Origin: Cerrena zonata
Lineage: Eukaryota; Basidiomycota; Agaricomycetes; Polyporales; Cerrenaceae
Assembly: GCA_038087015.1 (NCBI GenBank)
Contig: JASBNA010000139.1
Span: 1 to 38,157, forward strand
DNA: 38,157 nucleotides
Direction: 5' to 3'
Part shown: piece by piece, positions 1 through 8,376 of the stretch
Numbering within the stretch: the first letter of the stretch is position 1
How the letters are laid out: every line of letters begins with the position of its first letter
Notes under the pieces: generated by a model
The model's input: the letters and a program-made list of their open reading frames with translations, nothing else
Database searches by the model: none
What the model was told of the DNA's origin: nothing
Position numbers and translations under genes: made by a program

Positions 1-389
1 AAGACACGACTTTAAAAAAAAAAAAATTCTTCTGGAAAAAGAGAAAAACATCAAATATCAATATATCTCTTCATACTTTAGTTATTATTGAACAACTACC
101 TCCAGCCAGCATTCTCTCGTTTGTACTACTCGCTTGTGTGCTAGCCGTATTTGCTTTGTTTGTGTGATTTGTGTATCCCAATTAGAACAGAAGTTCACCT
201 AATTCGTTTATTTTTCAATATTGAATAAGGGGAACAACTCATCAGACCCGATCTCTTATTTGTTTGACCATTGCTCATCTCCTTTAGCGAGTCTTTGACG
301 GTTGCGGCTTTCTTAAATCCATTTTGCTTCGTATATATTTACCCAGGAATTTTCCTTTCCATTAACATATTTATTCATTTTCAGTAATC
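1..389. other. upstream region of CKS1
   Basis: No gene is seen here. The stretch begins with an A-rich run near positions 14-26 and leads to the CKS1 start. The sequence TTTTCAG just before the CKS1 ATG resembles a 3' splice site, but no TACTAAC-type branch site was seen upstream, so a leader intron is not supported. Confidence 0.5.
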
Positions 390-698
390 ATGAGTAAACC
401 AAGATACTTATCAGATAGCGAGAGAGCTAAAATCCTCGAATTCCAAGATATGATCCACTATAGTCCAAGATATAGTGACGACAGTAACGAATACAGACAC
501 GTCATGTTACCAAAAAACATGTTGAAAGCGATTCCTCAAGATTATTTCAATCCCGAAACTGGGACCTTAAGAATATTGTTAGAAGAAGAGTGGAGAGGCT
601 TGGGTATAACCCAATCCTTAGGATGGGTTCACTACGAAACCCATGCTCCCGAACCTCATATCTTACTTTTCAAAAGACCTATAAATTATGGTCAATAA
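390..698 (+). CDS. CKS1: Cyclin-dependent kinase regulatory subunit Cks1
   Basis: A 102-residue member of the Cks/Suc1 family, the small phosphate-binding adaptor that docks on Cdc28/Cdk1, promotes multisite phosphorylation of Cdk substrates and helps SCF-dependent degradation of Cdk inhibitors. The whole protein is the Cks fold. Visible hallmarks are the N-terminal IHYSPRY segment, the [15 protein letters not shown] strand region, and the hinge motif [12 protein letters not shown] (HxPEPH), which controls the strand-exchange dimer. It lacks the Gln-rich C-terminal tail I recall for the S. cerevisiae protein and ends soon after the fold. The start is an ATG in a good context. The next gene on the same strand, MEC1, begins 451 bp downstream with its own promoter space. 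Confidence 0.97.
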   Translation: MSKPRYLSDSERAKILEFQDMIHYSPRYSDDSNEYRHVMLPKNMLKAIPQDYFNPETGTLRILLEEEWRGLGITQSLGWVHYETHAPEPHILLFKRPINYGQ

Positions 699-800
699 TC
701 TCATAGCGTACCTCTTTATTTCTTTATGTCTAAAATTCTTTTGCCCATGCCCTTGCATATACTAATATATTAATGCCCGTATCACTTACTGTAGTTGTAC

Positions 801-880
801 CATAACATAACTGTAATATAACTATATAACTGTACTGTAATACAAATATGTAATACAACTATATAACTGTAATATAACTT
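801..880. repeat. degenerate AT-rich repeats downstream of CKS1
   Basis: The 15-mer AACTATATAACTGTA occurs at 820-834 and again at 857-871, and shorter TAACTGTAATA-like units fill the stretch. It lies 100-180 bp past the CKS1 stop. TATATA-containing repeats of this kind can act as yeast 3'-end efficiency elements. That role is inference. Confidence 0.6.
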
Positions 881-901
881 GTAGACTGAAAACACTGAAA
901 A

Positions 902-907
902 ACGCGT
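902..907. promoter_or_regulatory. MCB-like element (ACGCGT) upstream of MEC1
   Basis: A perfect ACGCGT hexamer lies 248 bp before the MEC1 ATG. This is the MluI cell-cycle box bound by MBF (Mbp1/Swi6) in yeasts and would fit G1/S expression of a replication-checkpoint kinase. A single copy is weak evidence because isolated hexamers occur by chance. Confidence 0.35.
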
Positions 908-936
908 AAAATCTCAATGTGATCCAGCATTTTCAG

Positions 937-995
937 CTTCAGCTACTCTTCTTTATCAACCTCTTCTTTATCAACTTCAGCTACTCTTCTTTATC
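937..995. repeat. nested short direct repeats in the MEC1 promoter
   Basis: A 21-bp sequence at 937-957 recurs exactly at 975-995. Inside it the 15-mer CTCTTCTTTATCAAC is tandemly duplicated at 946-960 and 961-975. The pattern looks like a recent slippage or duplication in a pyrimidine-rich promoter. Confidence 0.85.
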
Positions 996-1140
996 GGTAC
1001 TGAGGTACGCTTTCCTTATCTTCGTCTACTAGCTGCTAAACAGAGCTCCACGATTAAAGATCTGTGGTAGGGTGATTGTGTTTTATTTTGTTGTTTTCCG
1101 CTAGCGCTTACTTTTCATTACCAAAGATTAGCCGCCATCG

Positions 1141-1149
1141 ATGAACTAG
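1141..1149 (+). promoter_or_regulatory. two-codon upstream ORF abutting the MEC1 start
   Basis: ATG-AAC-TAG occupies 1141-1149, and the next base begins the MEC1 ATG. The upstream frame is in phase with MEC1 and its TAG prevents any N-terminal extension, which fixes the MEC1 start at 1150. Both ATGs have T at -3, a poor yeast context. If the transcript begins upstream of 1141, MEC1 translation would need leaky scanning or termination-reinitiation. Confidence 0.6.
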
Positions 1150-4100
1150 ATGTCAGCATCAGTTCATCAAAAGATAAGTGACGCTGAGTTATCAGCTTTT
1201 CTTGATGATGTGAATAAGAACATCTCTGTTGATGATAAAGCCGACTTTAAGAAATTGACGCTTCATTTGTTTGGGTTTACCCATTCAAGATTGAAATTTA
1301 TCAAGAAAAATGTGTATCAAACCAACAATTCTAGTGAGCCAATACATATTTTGGAACGGTTGATGTCAACCATTGAATTGGTTTTCTCCAAAAGAAAGCA
1401 CTTGTTGAATACTCATTTGGACGATCATGAATTAGCTCAATTGAAGAAATTGTTTTATGGGAATGATGTTAACTATGAATCGGATATGATGTATGAATTA
1501 TCGATTTTATTTGCATTATCTTGGTTACCGGAGTTCTCCCTAGATAATACAATGGTAAATATCATCAAGTCTTTCATCATTGGTGTGACCAATATCATTT
1601 CCATTCAACTTCATAATTATAAATACAAAAACTCTTTAAAATCCAAATTATTGATGGTTTTACAGGATAATGTTTCTTTTCTACTTTCATCGGTCCAATT
1701 GATTAATATCCCAACTGAATTCAATCAAGTATATGGACCTAAACTTGCCTGTACTATACATTTGCTCTCAATCATTAATGATTATGATATATCGAATAAA
1801 TTACTATTAAATTCACCTCAAAATCAACTTGCATTCGATTCAATAATAAGAAAATTATGGTTTATAATCAATTCAGTGGATTTTAATATGATTTTAACTT
1901 CCAATAATGGTGACGAACCAAATTTATTACTAATTGATAATTTGAAATCAATTCTAATATTGAATTTGACTAATAATATAGTTTTAAACATCTCGGGTAA
2001 TTGGGATTCTATCGCTTTGATATTAAAGTGGATTTTGGATTATGTTAAAGCCTTTGACTCTAAAGTTGATGGTAGTCCTTTCAATAAATTCTTAAAATCT
2101 TTCAATAGATCAATAAGTTATAGTTTATTAAAAATCTTTCAATTATGCCGTGACAAATCATTGATTCATAATTTATTCAATTTTTTACAACTCCATACCA
2201 TACCAATGATCTTTCAATTAGATGGCCTTTCATCAAATGATTTGAATCTGCAATATCCCATCATAATATTGAAAACCTTGCATATCATATACTACCAGTA
2301 TAATACCATAATTGAAAATAAATCAATGATCGATAGTTATCATGCCTCCCCCAAATTTAAATTTATAAGTCAACCTTTTGTGGATGAAGAATTGAACTAT
2401 TTACGAAACAATGTTATTGGATACGACTCTAACGATGCTTATAAGATTACTGTTGATTTATTAGATTTCATAATTAAACCAGAATTCAGATTCGAAAATT
2501 CTTATTCGAATGATTTAATTAATGATAAGTTTGATTTCAAACTATGGTTGAAACATATCAAATATTTAAAAGATTTAAGCTTGAAAAAACCCAATAATTT
2601 CAATATACTATCAGATAAATCAAGCTTATACACTTTTATAACTGCAATGGGTAATTTCCCTTGTTTGTTTAGCGGTCATTTCCATTTTAGAGTTGGCGAA
2701 TGTATAAAATGTGGCATTTCTCCCATGAATAAAAATTATTATTCGAATATACTGCCGAATAGAAAAAATGTGAATGAAATTGTTGAAGTTTCTGAATTTT
2801 ATAATGATATGATAATTTCCTATTTGCTTAATCAAAGATTTCAAGAAGTCGTATCTGATCCTTTGATTTCTTCCAATTTATTGTTAACAATTTTTAAAAT
2901 TTTTGCTTCGTACTCTCCCCCTCGTAACTCGAATAGAATAGTTGATCCTGTTTTGAAATTCGCCATTGATAGTGTTAGTTCAAATCTAAATAGGAACGTA
3001 AGAATGTTGGCAGCAAGAATCTTACCTCTTTATTTAATTCAACAAAAAGACTTAGATCTTGATTCAACTTTTAAGACAATCTTTTCCAAATTATCTCAAA
3101 TTAAATTCAATAATGAAAGTAAAAAAACATATTTGGCTGAATCAACTGTGAAAGCATTAAGTGAACTTGCCATAATTAGTGAAGGAGAATGGTTGTGCGT
3201 TATATTGATCAAATTGGTTGATATGTTCAATGAATATAATGATCAACATGTCAACTTGGCCTACAATGGTCTTTTATATATTGCTTCCAATAAGCGCATC
3301 ACGCCTTACAAGATGTTATCACCATTTTTACCAAGTATTGCTGAAAGAATTGTTAAAAGACCTAGATCATTGACTAGAATAGCTGAACTATTAGGTATAA
3401 CAAAGACGTCATTTTTATTTAGAACTCGTGTATACACAACTCCGAGATTATTAGAACACTATGGTTATGATTACGTTCAGGAAATCGCAACTGCTTCAAG
3501 TATGACAAAATTAAAGTTGATTCAAAAATTACTTCCAAGAATATTAGCAACTTATTTCGTGAAAGATGAAAAAATTGATGAAAATTATATTTTGGCTGTT
3601 TTGGGCAATGCTAGTTCAGAATACAGAAGTGTAGGTATAATGGACTTGATGACAAGCATTGGTAACATGACTTGGTACATCCTTTTACAAATTAGTGATG
3701 ACGCTGATGGAAATATTCTTAATGAAGATAGGATCAATAATGCTTTAACCTATGTTGCAAAAATGAATCTCAAAATTAATAATGAACTGAAAAAAAAGGT
3801 ACGTGATTATGTTGAGTATCTTCTTGGTGAGTATGTTCTTGAGTTGGTTCAAAGATTCTCTGAAACTATCCATCAAACTCAAGGTACTAGCCCTTTCTTG
3901 GAAAAATTAACATCATTGAAAGCGATTGAGTTTCTTATCAATAAGAATATTAATGCAGTTGCATCCGCTTTGGGCCAAATATCTACTTGTTTACAAGCGA
4001 CATTAGAAAATCCTGATTTTGAATACGTTGCTATTCGCTGTTGCAATGTTTTGGTTCAAAAGCTTGAAACAAACCATTTGATTTCCTTGTTTGATATAAT

Positions 4101-7100
4101 TATCTCCCTTTTATTTCAAAAATTTCCTGATTTAGAACCAAGGTCTAAATTTGAAGCTGCAAAAATATTCAAAAAATTATTCGGAGAGTTGAGTGATAGA
4201 CCTAATAATTATACTTGCTATAGCTTCTCTCTACCATTCATTAAAGATCTTGATCAGTACTATACACCAGAACCCAAATTCATGAATTCAATGAAATTAT
4301 TTGGTAAAAATCATTCATTTTCGGAATTCACAAGAAGATTGAAAACGAGTAATAAGTATGTGGTACAACAAGCTTTGGATGATCTAATTCTGTATATCCG
4401 ACTTTATCAAAAATCTTTGCAAACTGAGGATTTGAAGGATTCTACATTAGAAAGGACATTCTCTGATCTAGTTAGAACTATATTTGACACTGCTGTTCAT
4501 TTCAAGAGTAAAAATGACAAAATAAGTACAAGTTGCGCTACGGCGTTATCTATCATGGGTGCTTTGGATGCTAATAAGTTCAATTTTAAAACTATCAAGA
4601 ACAGGATAGTAATTATTCACGATTTCTCCGATTACAAAGAAAATGCTGACTTTTTGCGTCATTTCATGGAAGATATTGTTATAAAGGTTTTTTGGGCTTC
4701 CAATGATCCTTCTAAACAGTTATTTTCGGCATATGTAATGCAGAAATTTTTACAAGTATTAAAATTGGACGTTAAAGTATTAGATCCCTCAACTCAAGAT
4801 TATTTTTCTGAAGTTTGGAATAGTTTTAGTGATGTTGCAAAATCCACGCTTGCTCCTTTACTTTCGTCAAAATACTTTACATCCAATCCAAAATATGATC
4901 AATTGACCTTACCCTATTATCGTGTTGGAATGAGGCATGAAAAGTGGTTAGCGGACTTCACATCGAATTTATTGAAAAGACCATCTTTCACTCCTAATGA
5001 TGATTCTATAAAAGACACAATTTTCAAAATTTGCTCTTTATTAATAAAAGATCAAGATATTTCCATTTGTCATTATCTCCTCAAATACGCTGCATTGAGT
5101 CACATCATCAGCGGTGATGAAGATATATCAAACGGGATTAAAGATGAATTTTTAGCAATCTTGGGTATGGATACCCATGGAACTTTCTCTTCCGATAGGT
5201 TGGAGCTGATCAGGTCTTGTTATCAATCTATTTTTGAAGTGCTTGACTATTTTAATGAATGGAGATCGGTAGTTACTCAATACTTAAGTAACAATAAATT
5301 AACGAAGGTGGAATCGAATAGACTAAAGGGGAATTTAAACTTAGTCGACTCCTTCTTGTCTAAGATACCGACCAACCTAATTGCCTTGAAGTCTGCTGAG
5401 TGTGACTCGTACGAAAGAACTATCCTATATCTTGAGAAATGCTATCGTGATGGTCAATTGGATGATTTCAACAAAATCCAAGATTTGGACGCAGTTTCGG
5501 CCTTACAATCCATGTATGCAAGTATAAATGACTACGATGCTCTTGATGGTATTCTTAAAAAATTCTCAACTAACAATTTGAACGAGAAACTACAAACCTT
5601 CCAATATAATGAAAATTGGTGGCTTGCTCAAGAATCTTTCCAGGTCTTGAGTGAAGTTGGAATCAAAAAGATAGAAAATAATACCAATTTATTCAAATCC
5701 TTGAGTGACCATGCTTTATACGATGAGGTTCTTTCCACTCTTTCCTCAAGGGTTAATTTTGACAAACCTAATAAAATCCCTATTGAATGGTCAATGGTCG
5801 GCCTTCAAGCAGCTTCTGTTTCCGGGGATATCGACCAAATCAACAAATGGTTGTTCGTTTCAGATTCATGTGGTAAGGCTCAGGATATTGAAACCTTAAT
5901 CAATTACAGATTTGCACAAGCTTTGAAGGCTCTCTTCGGAGGAGATACGGAAAAGTTTAACGAGCAAGTAAATGACCTTTACAAGATTATTGGGCAATCA
6001 TTAGTTCCATCCATCTCATCTTCCTTCTCTCGTAATTCCACTTTGATGAGTCAGCTTCATTCAATTTATGATGTTTCCATGATATCTGGTTCTAGAGTAA
6101 ATGACGAAATCAATCAAACATATGAACATATTTTGAGAGACCGTCTTAGCAATGTTGATCAAGGTTTCGACTCGCAATGGAAAATTCTCTCGATGCATAG
6201 AGTTGCTAATATGGCGGTAGGAAATTCTGATAAAATATCTGATATTTTATTATTTTGCTCAAAAGTTGCAAGAAAGAATGATAGATTGGATATTTCAACA
6301 AGATGTATAATGAAAAGTATGGCTTTAAACGATCAAGAAGCTAACTTGGAATATGCTGAATTGTTATGGGCCCAAGATAAGCAGACTGAGGCCATTAAGT
6401 CTCTTTCACAAATCATTGATGAGGATATTTTCAAGAATAAGAAACAAAAAGCAAGGGCGCAACTTCAGTATGCAATTTGGTTAGATGAATCTAACCATAC
6501 ATCTTCTTCCACCATCATCAATGAGTATGAACAAGCAAGACAATTGGAGCCTACATGGGAAAAGCCTTATTATGATTTAGGAAAATATTATAATAAAATA
6601 ATGGAGTCTAGACATGATTCAACTGGATACTATGAAGTACAAACAATTCGGTACTTTTTAAAATCCTTAGGTTTGCGGCCTACATTTATATTTGAAGCAT
6701 TACCTAAGTTTATAACAATTTGGCTAGACTTTGCTCAGAAAGTTAGAAAGAATAAAGACTCTAATAGAAGAGAAGTCGAAAGAAAATTGAATCAAATCAC
6801 TTCCGATATCAAAAGATTTCATTCTTCTATTCCCATATATGTCTGGTATACGTCAATAACGCAAATGTTGTCAAGAATAAGCCATAGCCACTCAGATAGT
6901 GTTGAATTATTAAAAGCCATAATTTCCAAGGTTGCAGAAGCATATCCAGAGCATAGTTTGTGGTATATTTTATCACATCTTAATTCCAATGATCTGAACA
7001 GAAAGGCTAGAGTAGGTCAAATCTTGTCGCAAGTTGAATCCGCTAGTAGCAGTTTATCCGATAAAGTCCTAGGAGCTAAGACCTTATTTTCCACGCTCAT

Positions 7101-8319
7101 TTCGATTGTTAACTTTAAAATTGATAAAAGGAACTTAAAACCAATGTCCTTGAGCTCTGATTTCAATATTAAAAATTTAGGTGAACCATATGACTGCTTA
7201 GCTATTCCTGTTGCGTCAAATCTTGAAATCAAATCTCCAACTCTTAAGTACGACTATAGAAATGCTTTTCCTAAAAGCTCGATGATAACTTTCGATGGAT
7301 TTGATGATGTTGTTAATGTCTTTCATTCTCTTCAGGTACCAAAACAACTTACAGTTAGAGGTAGTGATGCAAAGCCTTACAGATTAATGGTGAAAAAAGA
7401 TGATACTAGAAAAGATGCCAAAGTCGTCGAATTTACAACAATGATTAACAGGTTATTGCTGGCTAGCACTGAAGCAAGGAAACGAAACTTAGTTATTCAC
7501 AATTATGCTGTCATACCATTAGCAGAAAATATGGGTGTCATTGAGTTCGTTCAGAATGTCACAACTTTCAAGTCTATTATTGCTGATACACAGAAGAAAT
7601 TGGGTAAAGTCGTGAATGAAAGGTCAATATTTCATAAGATGAGTGATGCTCATAAGCTCCTCAAAGTTAACAGTAAGTCAAACTTGTCTTCGGCGATGGA
7701 TGATGTTATCAAATTATTTGAAAAGATTTGCCATGATAATCAACCAGTTTCGCATAAGTGGTTCATTGATCAGTTTTCAGATCCCACTGCCTGGTATATT
7801 GCTAGGTATAAGTTTACTAGATCAGCTGCTGTGATGTCCATTGTTGGATATATCATTGGATTAGGTGATCGGCATTGTGAAAATATTTTAATTTTCAAGA
7901 ATACTGGATCTGTTTTACATATTGATTTTGATTGTTTATTCGATAAGGGCTTATCGTTGCCCACACCCGAAATTGTTCCATTTAGATTGACTCAAAACAT
8001 TACTGATGCTATGGGTATCAGTGGTATTGAGGGTGTATTTAGAATTGCTTGTGAGGTGACTGGTTCATTATTAAGGGAAAATGAAGCACCATTAATGAAT
8101 ATTTTAGAAACGTTACTATATGATCCGTTGTTAGATTGGAAAACTCAACAAAATCCTCAAGAGCATTTGAAGAAAGTACAGAGAAAAATCAGGGGTTTGG
8201 TTGATGAAAAAGAAGGATTACCCATGAATATTCATGGTCAAGTTGATGTTTTGATTCAAGAATCAACATCTATTGAAAATTTATCAAGGATGTACCCTGG
8301 TTGGTCGCCATATTTATAG
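1150..8319 (+). CDS. MEC1: Mec1/ATR checkpoint kinase
   Basis: A 2389-residue PI3-kinase-like protein kinase, the yeast ATR. With its partner Ddc2 it senses RPA-coated single-stranded DNA and phosphorylates Rad53, Rad9 and other targets in the DNA damage and replication checkpoints. The first roughly 1300 residues are helical HEAT-type repeats, followed by the FAT region (roughly 1400-1950), the kinase domain (roughly 2050-2300) and a C-terminal FATC ending NLSRMYPGWSPYL. The catalytic loop GLGDRHCENIL has Asp2240 as the base, and HIDFDCLF carries the metal-binding Asp2259. The length matches Mec1 (about 2370) rather than Tel1 (about 2800), and GLGDRHCENIL and PEIVPFRLT are typical of the ATR branch. 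The single long frame is intact. An in-frame TAG directly precedes the ATG. Its 3' end converges with NVJ2, leaving 57 bp between stops. Confidence 0.97.
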   Translation: MSASVHQKISDAELSAFLDDVNKNISVDDKADFKKLTLHLFGFTHSRLKFIKKNVYQTNNSSEPIHILERLMSTIELVFSKRKHLLNTHLDDHELAQLKKLFYGNDVNYESDMMYELSILFALSWLPEFSLDNTMVNIIKSFIIGVTNIISIQLHNYKYKNSLKSKLLMVLQDNVSFLLSSVQLINIPTEFNQVYGPKLACTIHLLSIINDYDISNKLLLNSPQNQLAFDSIIRKLWFIINSVDFNMILTSNNGDEPNLLLIDNLKSILILNLTNNIVLNISGNWDSIALILKWILDYVKAFDSKVDGSPFNKFLKSFNRSISYSLLKIFQLCRDKSLIHNLFNFLQLHTIPMIFQLDGLSSNDLNLQYPIIILKTLHIIYYQYNTIIENKSMIDSYHASPKFKFISQPFVDEELNYLRNNVIGYDSNDAYKITVDLLDFIIKPEFRFENSYSNDLINDKFDFKLWLKHIKYLKDLSLKKPNNFNILSDKSSLYTFITAMGNFPCLFSGHFHFRVGECIKCGISPMNKNYYSNILPNRKNVNEIVEVSEFYNDMIISYLLNQRFQEVVSDPLISSNLLLTIFKIFASYSPPRNSNRIVDPVLKFAIDSVSSNLNRNVRMLAARILPLYLIQQKDLDLDSTFKTIFSKLSQIKFNNESKKTYLAESTVKALSELAIISEGEWLCVILIKLVDMFNEYNDQHVNLAYNGLLYIASNKRITPYKMLSPFLPSIAERIVKRPRSLTRIAELLGITKTSFLFRTRVYTTPRLLEHYGYDYVQEIATASSMTKLKLIQKLLPRILATYFVKDEKIDENYILAVLGNASSEYRSVGIMDLMTSIGNMTWYILLQISDDADGNILNEDRINNALTYVAKMNLKINNELKKKVRDYVEYLLGEYVLELVQRFSETIHQTQGTSPFLEKLTSLKAIEFLINKNINAVASALGQISTCLQATLENPDFEYVAIRCCNVLVQKLETNHLISLFDIIISLLFQKFPDLEPRSKFEAAKIFKKLFGELSDRPNNYTCYSFSLPFIKDLDQYYTPEPKFMNSMKLFGKNHSFSEFTRRLKTSNKYVVQQALDDLILYIRLYQKSLQTEDLKDSTLERTFSDLVRTIFDTAVHFKSKNDKISTSCATALSIMGALDANKFNFKTIKNRIVIIHDFSDYKENADFLRHFMEDIVIKVFWASNDPSKQLFSAYVMQKFLQVLKLDVKVLDPSTQDYFSEVWNSFSDVAKSTLAPLLSSKYFTSNPKYDQLTLPYYRVGMRHEKWLADFTSNLLKRPSFTPNDDSIKDTIFKICSLLIKDQDISICHYLLKYAALSHIISGDEDISNGIKDEFLAILGMDTHGTFSSDRLELIRSCYQSIFEVLDYFNEWRSVVTQYLSNNKLTKVESNRLKGNLNLVDSFLSKIPTNLIALKSAECDSYERTILYLEKCYRDGQLDDFNKIQDLDAVSALQSMYASINDYDALDGILKKFSTNNLNEKLQTFQYNENWWLAQESFQVLSEVGIKKIENNTNLFKSLSDHALYDEVLSTLSSRVNFDKPNKIPIEWSMVGLQAASVSGDIDQINKWLFVSDSCGKAQDIETLINYRFAQALKALFGGDTEKFNEQVNDLYKIIGQSLVPSISSSFSRNSTLMSQLHSIYDVSMISGSRVNDEINQTYEHILRDRLSNVDQGFDSQWKILSMHRVANMAVGNSDKISDILLFCSKVARKNDRLDISTRCIMKSMALNDQEANLEYAELLWAQDKQTEAIKSLSQIIDEDIFKNKKQKARAQLQYAIWLDESNHTSSSTIINEYEQARQLEPTWEKPYYDLGKYYNKIMESRHDSTGYYEVQTIRYFLKSLGLRPTFIFEALPKFITIWLDFAQKVRKNKDSNRREVERKLNQITSDIKRFHSSIPIYVWYTSITQMLSRISHSHSDSVELLKAIISKVAEAYPEHSLWYILSHLNSNDLNRKARVGQILSQVESASSSLSDKVLGAKTLFSTLISIVNFKIDKRNLKPMSLSSDFNIKNLGEPYDCLAIPVASNLEIKSPTLKYDYRNAFPKSSMITFDGFDDVVNVFHSLQVPKQLTVRGSDAKPYRLMVKKDDTRKDAKVVEFTTMINRLLLASTEARKRNLVIHNYAVIPLAENMGVIEFVQNVTTFKSIIADTQKKLGKVVNERSIFHKMSDAHKLLKVNSKSNLSSAMDDVIKLFEKICHDNQPVSHKWFIDQFSDPTAWYIARYKFTRSAAVMSIVGYIIGLGDRHCENILIFKNTGSVLHIDFDCLFDKGLSLPTPEIVPFRLTQNITDAMGISGIEGVFRIACEVTGSLLRENEAPLMNILETLLYDPLLDWKTQQNPQEHLKKVQRKIRGLVDEKEGLPMNIHGQVDVLIQESTSIENLSRMYPGWSPYL

Positions 8320-8376
8320 ATCTACAAAGATCCTTAGAAAGAAAAAAAGTAAATAGCATTTATGTATTATAATTAT

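Larger units (their letters stand above)
699..1149. other. CKS1-MEC1 intergenic region
   Basis: This holds the CKS1 3' region and the MEC1 promoter. No gene of meaningful length is seen. It contains the AT-rich repeats at 801-880, an ACGCGT element at 902-907, short direct repeats at 937-995 and a two-codon upstream frame ending directly at the MEC1 ATG. Confidence 0.6.

Noticed and set aside
374..384. possible 3' splice site before the CKS1 ATG
   Set aside because: No branch-point or matching 5' splice site was found upstream, so a leader intron is not supported.
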